Both the position numbers and the translations under genes were made by a program. The notes beneath the pieces are model-generated. The model made no database searches and was not told the origin of the DNA. It saw nothing but the letters and a program-made list of their open reading frames with translations. From the NCBI GenBank assembly GCA_964416195.1, contig CAYQDB010000006.1, positions 1 to 64,000 of the forward strand: 64,000 bases of DNA, in the 5' to 3' direction. Numbering within the stretch: position 1 is the stretch's first letter; each line of letters opens with the position of its first letter. The DNA comes from CAYQDB01 sp964416195. Its GTDB lineage: Bacteria > Zixibacteria > MSB-5A5 > GN15 > FEB-12. This document shows positions 8,597-17,389 of the stretch, piece after piece.

Positions 8597-9035
8597 GTGA
8601 AGATAGCCGGTTGTTTCATGACAAGATAATCCGAGAGTGTGGCGTAACGTCATGTTAATAGGCAAGTTGCCAATTCTACAACTCCCCAATTAACGTTCGT
8701 TATTTCTAATCACAAACCATGTCGTTGTGGCGGTAGGACTGCCGTTATGGCGCTTGCATTGTCCTGATGAGTTGTTCTCCGTGTTGAAGCAAATGTTACC
8801 AATCAGTCAATGCAGGCAGACATTGATTTGTTGTGTGCAATGGTCCTTGTTTCGCTTTTACAATCAGCAACTGGCTGGCTCTGGGCCATTTCCATGGCTG
8901 TACGAAAGTCAGGTGTTGTGTTCCTCTTTTGTGAAGTGGTGCGGAGCCGGAACGGGTAGAGAGCATTTTTTGTTTTCTTCGCAGGGGGGTTCATTCTATA
9001 TTACCTTATCACATAGCGTACTGACGGAGGTACTC
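8597..9035. other. Intergenic region upstream of the Lon-like protease
   Basis: About 440 nt between the tRNA-Glu promoter and the protease start. An in-frame extension of the protease reaches 8727, but its translation is Cys- and Trp-rich and unlike the family. I see no convincing promoter, repeat or small gene here. Confidence 0.4.
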
Positions 9036-11549
9036 ATGCCGGTTACGAAACGGACAAAAATAAAAAAGCTGGAAGAACTTGCTGCTAAAAGCCTGAATTA
9101 TCGGGTTGATTTCCAGCCATCGGGTGTCAAAACTTCGGATGATGTTGCACCTTGCTCGGGTATTATCGGACAGAAGAGAGCTATAGAAGCAGTGGAAACA
9201 GCCCTGAACGTAAAGAGTCCGGGGTACAATATCTTCATCACTGGTCCGGCGGGGACCGGCCGAATAGCCACAATCAGACAAGTTCTTGAGCGGCTCGACC
9301 AGGGAAAGACGGATCTGCTTGATCTATGCTATGTGAACAATTTCAAAAATGAGGACAACCCGCGTATACTGACTTTTCGGGCAGGTGACGGGCGGCGCTT
9401 CAGAAAAGATATGGGCTACCTCATCGGCTCCGTCCGCAAAGCTGTTCCCAAGATATTTCTCTCTGAGGACTATAAGGACCGACACAGCCGCATCGTGCGG
9501 GAATTCGAGGGGAGACAGAAAGAGTTCATTCGGGCTTTTGAAGAGAAGCTGACATCAGTCGGGTTCGTCATGGTTCAGATTCAATCGGGTATTGGTATCC
9601 GCAATGAGATCCAGCCCCTGATTGACAACGAGCCCACTTCCTTTGATCGGTTGGAGCACCTGACCAAGGAGGGCAAGTTTTCACTGGCGCGTCTTGATGA
9701 GCTTCGCCGTCAATGGGACAGTTTGCGCCGGGATTTCGATATCACCACGGTGGAGTCGAAAAAGTTGAGCAACAAGATGGAAGATGCTTTGGAGAAGCTC
9801 AATTACTCCATGATTGCGCCGCTGATTTCCGATCGGATAAACGTGCTCAAGAAGCGCTATCCCGATGAAAGGGTGGTAGCCTATCTTGAGGAACTGGATG
9901 GGGCCCTGCTCAGTGATCTTGACCGGTTCCGCGAGGCGCAGCCACGGCGCGGTGAAGAGGAGCCACCGGCGTACCGTAAAAGGGAGCCGTTCGAGGAGTT
10001 CTCCGTCAATCTTATTCTTGATAACGCGGAGACAGAACGAGTTCCTGTCCTGTTGGAGAAGTCTCCTTCCTATAAGAATCTTTTCGGTTCTCTGGAGCGG
10101 GTGGTCGATCGTTTCGGTTATTGGCGCACAGATTTCACACGCATTTTCTCAGGCTCGTTGCTGCGGGCGTCCGGTGGTTTCCTTGTGGCTCGCGCTATGG
10201 ATGTGCTGACAGAGCCCGGAGTATGGGTACACCTCAAGAGAGCGCTGAGAAACCGTGAGATCGAGATCACTGGGTTTGACCCGTTCTACATGATGGCCGG
10301 TTCCGGCATCAAACCGGAACCGATTCCACTCGATGTGAAGGTGGTTCTGGTGGGGGAGCCCGAGTTATACCATCTCCTGTGGCAGCTCGATGAAGATTTC
10401 AAGAAGATATTCAAGGTCAAAGCCGAGTTCGACAGCGTGATGCCGGTCAACAAGCGCAACCTGCGAAGCTATTTCGGATTCACCCGCCGGGTTGTGGAAG
10501 ATGAACAGTTGCCTACGTTTAATCTTAGTGGAATGCAAGCTGTCGCTGAATACGGGATGAGGCTAGCTGGACGTCGTGACAGGATTACCACGCGATTTTC
10601 TTCTATTTCGGACATTATCCGCGAAGGTGCGTTCTGCGCGCAGCAGAGGAAAAGATCGACAGTAACGCGTGATGACGTCTACCGTGCCATCAATCAGAGA
10701 AGATCGCGTGTAAATCTGGTCGAGGATAAAATTCAGGAACTGTTTGACAACAACAGCCTGCTGGTATCTACTTCCGGCTCGGAGATGGGACAGATCAATG
10801 GCCTGTCGGTCTATAGTGTCGGTGAGTATTCGTTTGGTCGACCGACGAGGATAACGGCCAGCACTTCAATGGGACGGGCCGGTGTCATCAATATCGAGCG
10901 GGAAGCTGAGCTGTCGGGACCAATCCACAACAAGGGTGTGTTGGTGTTGAGCGGTTACCTGCGCCACATGTTTGCGCAGGACAAACCGCTTGTCATGTCG
11001 GCCTCCCTGACATTCGAACAGTCCTACGGTGGCGTCGACGGCGATTCGGCGTCCTCCACCGAGATATACGCGATTTTGTCATCTCTCAGCAAGATACCTA
11101 TCAAGCAGGGAATCGCCGTAACCGGCTCTGTCAATCAGAAAGGGGAGATTCAGCCTATTGGCGGTGTCAATGAAAAGATCGAAGGGTTTTTCGAAGTTTG
11201 CAAAAGCAAAGGGCTCACTGGCGCTCAGGGTGTAATTATTCCCCACCAGAATGTTTCAGATCTGCTCTTGCGCCCTGATGTTATTGACGCCGTCGGCAAG
11301 GGGAAGTTCCACATCTATCCTATTAAGACCATCAATGAGGGGATTGAAATACTTACAGGTGTTCCTGCTGGAAGGCGACTCTCCAGGGGGAAGTTCACCA
11401 AGGGTTCCGTGATGGCAGCGGTGGATGAAAAGCTGACGACGATGGCGCTTACTCTTCAGCGCTTCGGACGAGACAAACGCGATGACGATGAACGGATGAA
11501 CACGGATGCCGAGAAGACAGTATCCAGATTGCGTAAGGGCAAAGTGTAA
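9036..11549 (+). CDS. Lon-like ATP-dependent protease (LonB/COG1067 type)
   Basis: An 837-aa protein. After a short N-terminal region it has an AAA-type nucleotide loop, GPAGTGR at residues 70-76, where Arg replaces the usual Walker Lys, as I recall for several members of this family. A long helical insertion follows (about 150-290), then the rest of the ATPase. A C-terminal Lon protease domain has Ser in VDGDSASSTE and Lys in NEKIEGFFEV. Such proteins are soluble cousins of Lon with poorly known substrates. The ATG at 9036 has a GGAGG site 5 nt upstream. The 103-residue extension to 8727 is rejected for lack of any domain and for unusual composition. It is followed by the basic mini-protein gene. 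Confidence 0.9.
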   Translation: MPVTKRTKIKKLEELAAKSLNYRVDFQPSGVKTSDDVAPCSGIIGQKRAIEAVETALNVKSPGYNIFITGPAGTGRIATIRQVLERLDQGKTDLLDLCYVNNFKNEDNPRILTFRAGDGRRFRKDMGYLIGSVRKAVPKIFLSEDYKDRHSRIVREFEGRQKEFIRAFEEKLTSVGFVMVQIQSGIGIRNEIQPLIDNEPTSFDRLEHLTKEGKFSLARLDELRRQWDSLRRDFDITTVESKKLSNKMEDALEKLNYSMIAPLISDRINVLKKRYPDERVVAYLEELDGALLSDLDRFREAQPRRGEEEPPAYRKREPFEEFSVNLILDNAETERVPVLLEKSPSYKNLFGSLERVVDRFGYWRTDFTRIFSGSLLRASGGFLVARAMDVLTEPGVWVHLKRALRNREIEITGFDPFYMMAGSGIKPEPIPLDVKVVLVGEPELYHLLWQLDEDFKKIFKVKAEFDSVMPVNKRNLRSYFGFTRRVVEDEQLPTFNLSGMQAVAEYGMRLAGRRDRITTRFSSISDIIREGAFCAQQRKRSTVTRDDVYRAINQRRSRVNLVEDKIQELFDNNSLLVSTSGSEMGQINGLSVYSVGEYSFGRPTRITASTSMGRAGVINIEREAELSGPIHNKGVLVLSGYLRHMFAQDKPLVMSASLTFEQSYGGVDGDSASSTEIYAILSSLSKIPIKQGIAVTGSVNQKGEIQPIGGVNEKIEGFFEVCKSKGLTGAQGVIIPHQNVSDLLLRPDVIDAVGKGKFHIYPIKTINEGIEILTGVPAGRRLSRGKFTKGSVMAAVDEKLTTMALTLQRFGRDKRDDDERMNTDAEKTVSRLRKGKV

Positions 11550-11676
11550 CAGCGTCTCTGATGTGAGATTAATCCGACAATCTTCTTTGAATCTCTTGTT
11601 CCGTCATTGGAAGTTTGACAAATGATAGCGTTGTGGTATGAGTCGTTGCCGAATTAGAAGGTTGTGCATTTTTTTC

Positions 11677-11705
11677 TTGACATTGTTTTAACAACAAGGT
11701 TGTTT
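11677..11705 (+). promoter_or_regulatory. Possible promoter/operator of the basic mini-protein gene
   Basis: A consensus TTGACA (11677-11682) is followed after 17 nt by a poor -10 (TTGTTT). An inverted repeat AACAAC-AAG-GTTGTT (11691-11705) overlaps the -10 and could be an operator or an early hairpin. Confidence 0.35.
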
Positions 11706-11736
11706 TTTGATCGAAGCTAACAATGGAGGATATTCA

Positions 11737-11895
11737 ATGCGCAAAGCGAAAAAGGCAGCAAAGAAACCGGCGAAAAAGAAGGTAGCGGCAAAGAAGAAAG
11801 TGCGCTGTGCTGCCAAGACGAAAGATGGTAAGAGGTGCAAACGGTTTACTGATGGAAAGGGCAAATTCTGCTCGCTCCACAAAAAGCGGAGATAG
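11737..11895 (+). CDS. Lysine-rich mini-protein with CxnC...CxxH zinc-ribbon-like tail (DUF5763-like)
   Basis: A 52-aa protein. Residues 1-22 are a histone-H1-like run of Lys, Ala and Pro (KKAAKKPAKKKVAAKKK). The C-terminus RCAAKTKDGKRCKRF ... KFCSLHKKRR has the spaced Cys/Cys/Cys/His of the small families I know as DUF5763-like, probably binding one zinc. A GGAGGA site precedes the ATG, and a strong terminator begins 18 nt after the stop, so it is a monocistronic, likely well-expressed gene. DNA or RNA binding is inferred from charge only. An upstream TTG start at 11707 would include the ribosome-binding site and is rejected. Confidence 0.8.
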   Translation: MRKAKKAAKKPAKKKVAAKKKVRCAAKTKDGKRCKRFTDGKGKFCSLHKKRR

Positions 11896-11913
11896 GCTTC
11901 GCACATGGACGTG

Positions 11914-11944
11914 AACGCGGTCACAACAGTGACCGCGTTTTTTT
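11914..11944 (+). terminator. Rho-independent terminator
   Basis: A perfect 11-bp stem AACGCGGTCAC / GTGACCGCGTT with loop AACA runs into seven T. It ends the mini-protein transcript. Confidence 0.93.
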
Positions 11945-12068
11945 ATAGGCAATTGATCGGGTGTCCGAGCATTCTACGTTCCGCGGGCTTTTGCTTGTGC
12001 CATCTCAAGAGGAGATCGATCAAAGCTCCTGTAGTCTTGACATCTTATGCAGTGTCTGATTTCGTGCG

Positions 12069-12128
12069 TGGTGGACGTCCCCGTCCGCCGCGTCTCAGGG
12101 GAGTCGGCGCACGAGGACGTACGCCGAC
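12069..12128. repeat. Paired-hairpin module (TCCC loop, then AGGA loop)
   Basis: The first hairpin has stem GGTGGACG / CGTCCGCC and loop TCCC (12070-12089, extendable by a T-G pair). The second, 12 nt on, has 11 positions, stem GTCGGCGCACG / CGTACGCCGAC with one C-A mismatch, and loop AGGA (12103-12128). It lies in the convergent gap between the mini-protein terminator and the barrel-protein gene. Confidence 0.8.
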
Positions 12129-12204
12129 CACGGAATATCGTCGTAGCTACTCATTTCATTAAAGGTAGATAATAATAAAGGGGTCTGTGCCGGCTGCCGC
12201 GTCA

Positions 12205-15200
12205 TCAGAAATCGGCGCCAAAGGAAACGTAGTAGCTCGGCTTGTCAGACACGTGGTAGAAATCGGTTGACCAGGCAAGATCATATCGGAGGACGACAAA
12301 CCCCAGGTTGGCTCGCATACCCAATCCGAAACCGGTGTGAATGTCCTGCAAGTGGTTGTGTCCGTTGGTAGATGTTCCCCCCTTGAAATCGTCATTGTAC
12401 CAGGCGGAGCCAATGTCAGTGAAGATGGCGCCGACAACCCTGCTGATTACCAATGGCAGAGGGAAGCGCATGGCAAAATACTCAATCATCGGGAAGCGGA
12501 ACTCCCAGTTCACGAGGCCATACCTGTTACCGGACATCTCGTAGTATTCTACTCCGCGCAAGGGCGTCACAACATCAGCGAAGTAAAGATTCTCGACCTC
12601 GTACACCTTGGCGTCGAGGGTGCGATTGCCAATCCAGTTGGTCGTTCCGCCAACAAAATACAGCTTGGGCGTCTTGCCGAATGAGGCGCCGCCGGCCAGC
12701 CGGAAGGCCATGGAGAACATTCTATTGAAGTGCCAGTACTTGCGGTAGTCGAGATCAAGGGCCGTGAAATCAATATCATTCGCATCGAAGAGGTTGATCC
12801 CGCCGGATAGAGATAGCCTGGCGCGGCGTCCGTTGACTGGCCCAGTGTTTCCCCAAATGATGTTATCTGCCACGTAAGCCAGCTCACCGGTTGTTACCTT
12901 GGAGCTGCGGTTCGGTCGGAGGTCATAGAGATCAAGGTATTCCCGATCTATGAAGTACTGTGATACGAAAAACTCCAGGCGGCTAAAAATAGAGAAAGGG
13001 CGATTGAGAGACAACTGAAGGCCATAGAAGCGGTCGGAAAACAGGTAGTTGTGGCTGTCGAGATAGAAGTTTTTGGTGTGGAACAGACCAAGCCCGACAT
13101 TGGTACGCTTTCGGTTATAGAAATAGTATGCTTGCAGGAATGATTGGTCTATGGTGTTCACCAGGTCGGTGGCGACGTATATCTGGTGGTTGCCGAGATA
13201 GTCGGAAAATACGAAGTACGACTGCCCGCGCACTCCAAAAAACGAATCATAGGCGAAACCCCCACCGATATAATCGGGTGTGAACTTCACTTTGTATTTC
13301 TTGATCTCGAAGTCACCGCTTGGTGTGGGAGGCGGAATAGAGTCAAACGACACTGGTTCACGTTTTCCCAACTGATGCGCTGTGGTCGTGTCGTCAGGGA
13401 TATCTACCAGCAGTGAGTCCAATAGGTCGTGACTGGTGGGACTGACAAATACATACTCATCATCATAGAAGCCTGTTTCAGTGATGGCGGTGTCAGCTTC
13501 CTGCTCATTAGGGGTGGCTGCCGTTTTGCCCTTGGCGCGGACGCTGTCTGCCGCTGCCGAATCGGAAGCAATCACCGTATCCATTGACGCCATGGTCGTC
13601 AGGCTGTCGGGCACATTATTCACGGAGTCCTGAGCCGGTGGCGGCGATTGGCTCTCGATTTCATTGGCTGCCTGGCGCTGGTGTGCGGTCAGTGTCTGAG
13701 AAGCTTGTTGGCTTCTCAAAAGATCGTACTTGCCGAGCATGAAATCGGTGGCGGCAATGACACCGTTTTCTCCAGACGGGACCAGGGCTTTCAACACGAA
13801 AACGTCATAGCCGCCTTTGTTGAGTGCCGAGAAGGCGATTTTCTTGCCATCCGGCGACCACGATACCCAACCTACGCCGGTGAGTATATCTGTTACAGCA
13901 TAGTATTTGACGCTGTCGAGGTAACCGATGTAGATATTATCGATGCCATTGCGATTGGAAATGAAAGCAACCTTCTGTCCATCGGGACTGACCGTTGCTG
14001 ACTTGTTCTGTCCAGGCCCAACGTCAAGCGGCGTGATTTCAAGATTGAGCAGGTCTATCCTGAAGAGGTTATAGTAACCATATTCGAAGTCACCGGGCAT
14101 GCGGGCTCCTTCGCCAACGTAAGTGTTGGCGGTGCTATCGTCAACGAGGTTGCTGGGATGAGGACGGTCGGAGGTGAAGACTAACTGATTTGAATTGAGC
14201 AACCAGCTCGGGTCGGTATCGTCGTAGCGGTCATCGGTAAGCTGTTCCACTCTGCCGGATTCAATAGAATAAACAAACAGGTCGCGCTTGTATCCCTTGA
14301 GCGCTGAGAAGGCAATCTTTTTTCCATCCGGTGACCAGGTCGGAGAGATGATATTGTAGAAGTCAAGCTTCTGCTTCTTGTAAACTTTCTTTTTGGATAG
14401 ATCATATAAAAGGATGGCGTCTTTCCCACCGGACTTTGCTACGAAGACGAGACTCCGACCGTCCGGCGAGAATGAAACACCCGACACATACCAGTGCAGC
14501 GACTCCAGGTCAGCCGATCGTTCGCCCTTTACCAGGCGATCAATGACATGGCCGTCGTCAGCCGAGATCAGGACAATTTCGGTGTAGTCCGACTTATCGG
14601 TAAAGATCGCCAGTCTGCCGCCATCTGGGGAGAATACCGGTTTTTCGTTGAAGTACGAGCCGTCTTCACGGGCTTTGGTGAGCTGCTGAGCGATTTCTGA
14701 GGGCTCTTTGCGGACAGCAATTTCGGGCCAGTATCGCTTCTTCATCTCTTTGGAGAATTGCTCCCACAGCTCCTTCTCATCAATTCCTATCGCCTCTTTC
14801 AGGGCTTTGTTCATGGTGAGGAAAACTTTCCCCTTGCGGAAAATAGCCCCAAGTTTATCCTCGCCGTACTTATCAGCTATGAACTTTATCATAGCCTGTC
14901 CCTGTTTATACGCCAGGAAACCGCCAAGATACTGGGGAGGAGCCAGGTAATTATTGATCGTTGCGTCGCGCACGTACATATCGGAGGAGTAATCCCACCC
15001 GTGCCGTGATGAGTACTCAGCATATCCTTCTGCAAGCCACAATGGCATAGCAAACAGACGTTGCCGAGAGATTAGGGAGGATAAGGAGTTACCATAGAGC
15101 ATGTCGAAGGTCACAGCATGGGTGAGTTCGTGATGGAGCACATGACGGAAATCCTCATAGGAGCCACTAAAGGGAACAACAATTCGGTTCTTGAACATTT

Positions 15201-15543
15201 CCGTAAAACCGCCAACACCTTCAGGGAGCAAGGAAGGAGTGATGTTTGTCTGCACAAAGTGATTATGAGAATTGTATATGAAAACCGGCACCCGCCTTTG
15301 GATAAGATAATTTAATTCATGGTTGATCTCCACGTAGGCCGATTCCAGTACCGTAGCAGCGAATTTCGCCGTGGGGTAAGCTTCATCATAGAAATAGATG
15401 TTAAGATGCCGAGTCTGGATATAGTTCCAGTCAAAATCTCTATACCTGACCTTATTTTTGCCAAAGTAGGTCTCCTGGGCCTCTGAAAGGGCACAGGTTA
15501 TCGTCAGCAGAACCATTGCCCCTATGACAGCCTTTTTCATCAT
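12205..15543 (-). CDS. Secreted gluzincin peptidase - TolB-like propeller - Omp85-like barrel fusion
   Basis: An 1112-aa exported protein (signal MMKKAVIGAMVLLTITCALS). Residues 40-290 form a gluzincin peptidase with H138-E-L-T-H142 and a downstream Glu172 in WLAEGYAEY. Residues 310-640 contain repeated SPDGKKIAF-type blades of a PD40/TolB propeller. A Ser/Thr/Ala-rich linker follows (about 650-760). The last 330 residues look like an Omp85/D15 surface-antigen barrel, with an LRGVEYYEMSGNRYG motif resembling the VRGF loop and a terminal Phe. It probably sits in the outer membrane with the peptidase and propeller in the periplasm or at the surface. The ATG at 15543 has AAAGGA upstream, and the longer start lacks a signal peptide. 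Confidence 0.85.
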   Translation of the reverse strand: MMKKAVIGAMVLLTITCALSEAQETYFGKNKVRYRDFDWNYIQTRHLNIYFYDEAYPTAKFAATVLESAYVEINHELNYLIQRRVPVFIYNSHNHFVQTNITPSLLPEGVGGFTEMFKNRIVVPFSGSYEDFRHVLHHELTHAVTFDMLYGNSLSSLISRQRLFAMPLWLAEGYAEYSSRHGWDYSSDMYVRDATINNYLAPPQYLGGFLAYKQGQAMIKFIADKYGEDKLGAIFRKGKVFLTMNKALKEAIGIDEKELWEQFSKEMKKRYWPEIAVRKEPSEIAQQLTKAREDGSYFNEKPVFSPDGGRLAIFTDKSDYTEIVLISADDGHVIDRLVKGERSADLESLHWYVSGVSFSPDGRSLVFVAKSGGKDAILLYDLSKKKVYKKQKLDFYNIISPTWSPDGKKIAFSALKGYKRDLFVYSIESGRVEQLTDDRYDDTDPSWLLNSNQLVFTSDRPHPSNLVDDSTANTYVGEGARMPGDFEYGYYNLFRIDLLNLEITPLDVGPGQNKSATVSPDGQKVAFISNRNGIDNIYIGYLDSVKYYAVTDILTGVGWVSWSPDGKKIAFSALNKGGYDVFVLKALVPSGENGVIAATDFMLGKYDLLRSQQASQTLTAHQRQAANEIESQSPPPAQDSVNNVPDSLTTMASMDTVIASDSAAADSVRAKGKTAATPNEQEADTAITETGFYDDEYVFVSPTSHDLLDSLLVDIPDDTTTAHQLGKREPVSFDSIPPPTPSGDFEIKKYKVKFTPDYIGGGFAYDSFFGVRGQSYFVFSDYLGNHQIYVATDLVNTIDQSFLQAYYFYNRKRTNVGLGLFHTKNFYLDSHNYLFSDRFYGLQLSLNRPFSIFSRLEFFVSQYFIDREYLDLYDLRPNRSSKVTTGELAYVADNIIWGNTGPVNGRRARLSLSGGINLFDANDIDFTALDLDYRKYWHFNRMFSMAFRLAGGASFGKTPKLYFVGGTTNWIGNRTLDAKVYEVENLYFADVVTPLRGVEYYEMSGNRYGLVNWEFRFPMIEYFAMRFPLPLVISRVVGAIFTDIGSAWYNDDFKGGTSTNGHNHLQDIHTGFGLGMRANLGFVVLRYDLAWSTDFYHVSDKPSYYVSFGADF

Positions 15544-15667
15544 GTCGCGTCCTTTATGGTTTGTGACGTTTTCATAGCTTTGTTGCTGGAGCCTGCCTCT
15601 TGGTCTTTCAACAGACAGTTTTGTCGAGCAGGCTTCCACCTGTCGTAATTCTCTTTACCTCAGACGG

Positions 15668-16930
15668 TTATGCCGTTACTCTCACTATATCGGCCCCGAG
15701 GGAAGATAACTTTTCCTCCATTCTGTTATACCCTCGATCAATATGATAGACCCTCAAAACCTCCGACCTTCCTCTTGCCGCAAGACAGGCAAGGACGATT
15801 CCCGCGCCCGCGCGAATATCTGAAGCCATAACTTCGGCGCCATAAAGTTCCTTGGTGCCATGCACAATCGCTTCATCGCTGGATACGGTTATGTCCGCCC
15901 CCAGACGCCGCATCTCCATTGTATGCGTGAACCTATCCTTGAAAACCGTCTCTTTGATGCGCGAGGTTCCTGAAGCACGGCAGGCGGTTGCCATCAGGCA
16001 GGCCTGAAGGTCAGTGGGGAACCCAGGATAAGGGAATGTAGTTGCCGAAACCGCTGATAGACGTTTTGGCCCGGTGACCGTGATGCTGTCTTTTCCGGTT
16101 TTGACTTCGCAGCCCATTTCCATGAACTTATGGCATACCAGGGCAAGGTGGGAAGGATCTAAACCAGTGACTTTCACTTTCCCTGCAGTGATTGCGGCTC
16201 CAAACAGGTAGGTCCCAGCCACCAGTCGATCGCCTGAAACACGGTACTCGACGCTTTTTAGATGCCTTACCGGCTCGATGACTATATTGGGTGTTCCTGC
16301 TCCGTGAATTTTGGCGCCGGCCTTGTTCAGAAAATTGGCTACGTCAACTATCTCCGGATCACAAGCTGCGTTGGTGAGAATCGTTTTTTCTTTGGCAAAA
16401 ACAGCTCCGAACAGGATATTCTCTGTACCAGTATGTGATGGGCGGTCGAAATAGACTGAGCCACCGGCAAGTGGTTTGCCTTTTGCAATGACATATCCGG
16501 CTTTGTCGGTAACTTCAGCTCCTAAAGCTGCGAAACCTTTTATGTGAAAGTCGACCGGACGGGCGCCCAGAACACAACCACCGGGCAAGGAGACTCTTGC
16601 CTCACCTAGCCGAGTCAGAAGGGGACCAAGAACAAGGAAAGAGGCTCGCATCTGACGCATCAACTCGTAGGGTGCCGTATTCTGCGCAATATTCTCAGCG
16701 TTGATCGTCATTACGTGAGTTGCATTGTCGTAAGTAATTTTTGCACCGAGATGCTCCATCACTCTTATGATCGTGTTGATATCTCTTAAGGGAGGAACAT
16801 TCTTGATCGTGGTCTCTCCTTTGTCGATAAGAAGAGCCCCGACGATTATCGGCAAAGCGGCGTTTTTAGAACCCTCAACTTTTATCTCACCATTTAGCTT
16901 CCGGGGGACGTTGATAACGAACTTATCCAT
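15668..16930 (-). CDS. murA: UDP-N-acetylglucosamine 1-carboxyvinyltransferase
   Basis: A 420-aa enolpyruvyl transferase of normal length. It transfers enolpyruvate from PEP to UDP-GlcNAc, the first committed cytoplasmic step of peptidoglycan synthesis. It shows the N-terminal SKNAALPI motif, and the catalytic Cys119 in LPGGCVLGARPVDFHIKG, so it would be expected to be fosfomycin-sensitive. The pseudo-repeat domain follows, with FPTDLQACLMA and GHTH-like contacts. It lies upstream of the barrel-protein gene on the same strand with a 124-nt gap. The 454 nt upstream are rich in dispersed repeats. Confidence 0.97.
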   Translation of the reverse strand: MDKFVINVPRKLNGEIKVEGSKNAALPIIVGALLIDKGETTIKNVPPLRDINTIIRVMEHLGAKITYDNATHVMTINAENIAQNTAPYELMRQMRASFLVLGPLLTRLGEARVSLPGGCVLGARPVDFHIKGFAALGAEVTDKAGYVIAKGKPLAGGSVYFDRPSHTGTENILFGAVFAKEKTILTNAACDPEIVDVANFLNKAGAKIHGAGTPNIVIEPVRHLKSVEYRVSGDRLVAGTYLFGAAITAGKVKVTGLDPSHLALVCHKFMEMGCEVKTGKDSITVTGPKRLSAVSATTFPYPGFPTDLQACLMATACRASGTSRIKETVFKDRFTHTMEMRRLGADITVSSDEAIVHGTKELYGAEVMASDIRAGAGIVLACLAARGRSEVLRVYHIDRGYNRMEEKLSSLGADIVRVTA

Positions 16931-16997
16931 ACCTTACCTTCTTTAAAACAGTTAAGCCAGCGCCGTGCGGGCCGGCTCAGCTACCGCATTCTTCGTA

Positions 16998-17057
16998 GTT
17001 GGCGTATGTCCTCGTGCGCCAACCCCATCGATGGTGGGGCAGATGTGGACGTCTGCC
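16998..17057. repeat. Paired-hairpin module (TCCT loop, then TGGA loop)
   Basis: The first hairpin has the 11-bp stem GTTGGCGTATG / CGTGCGCCAAC with two G-T pairs and loop TCCT (16998-17023). The second, 14 nt on, has stem GGCAGATG / CGTCTGCC and loop TGGA (17038-17057). A degraded copy of the same composite is seen at about 62645-62695. It lies 67 nt upstream of murA. Confidence 0.85.
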
Positions 17058-17068
17058 GACCACAACAA

Positions 17069-17168
17069 GTTGATTCCAGTTAAATTAGACCTACACCAAA
17101 GCAGATCACCATTCACTAACTCCGCGTAGCGGCGGACCTTATGTCCGCCGTTAATTGGTGGGAGACAC
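17069..17168. repeat. 100-bp dispersed repeat, copy A, with GTAG-headed hairpin
   Basis: I count 83 of 100 positions identical, without gaps, to 45036-45135. The core is GCGTAG followed by the stem CGGCGGAC / GTCCGCCG with loop CTTAT. The GTAG-plus-hairpin layout resembles REP elements mobilised by RAYT (TnpA-REP) transposases. Stem changes between the copies mostly keep pairing. Confidence 0.8.
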
Positions 17169-17355
17169 GCTCTCACCCTGCGCGAGCCAGAATAGTCGCC
17201 TTCTGGTACAGACTCTGGACATCTGCCATCCACAACAATTACCTTCTATGAAAAAAGACAATCCTTTACTGCAATTTGATTAAGAACGGGAGGAAAATAA
17301 AGTCAAAAAAGTAGGAAAATCCCCTCACCAGATCGAAGAGGAATGGCCTGAAATG

Positions 17356-17389
17356 AGTAGCTGCTTTTTGGCGTCAAAAAGCAGCTACT
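17356..17389 (-). terminator. 15-bp hairpin spanning a stop codon
   Basis: AGTAGCTGCTTTTTG and its exact complement flank the loop GCGT, a perfect 15-bp stem. It overlaps the stop codon of the gene ending at 17385. The U-run lies inside the 5' arm rather than after the stem, so it may act as a 3'-end stabiliser or an imperfect terminator. Confidence 0.55.

Noticed and set aside
8727..9035. 103-codon N-terminal extension of the Lon-like protease
   Set aside because: Rich in Cys/Trp/Phe, no domain, and a GGAGG-supported ATG stands at 9036 where family similarity begins.
11905..12162. 85-codon forward frame after the mini-protein gene
   Set aside because: It begins just upstream of the terminator stem, runs through it and reads through the paired hairpin repeat.
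16952..17233. 93-codon reverse-strand frame upstream of murA
   Set aside because: It is made entirely of dispersed repeat DNA. The second repeat copy at 45036 does not preserve it.
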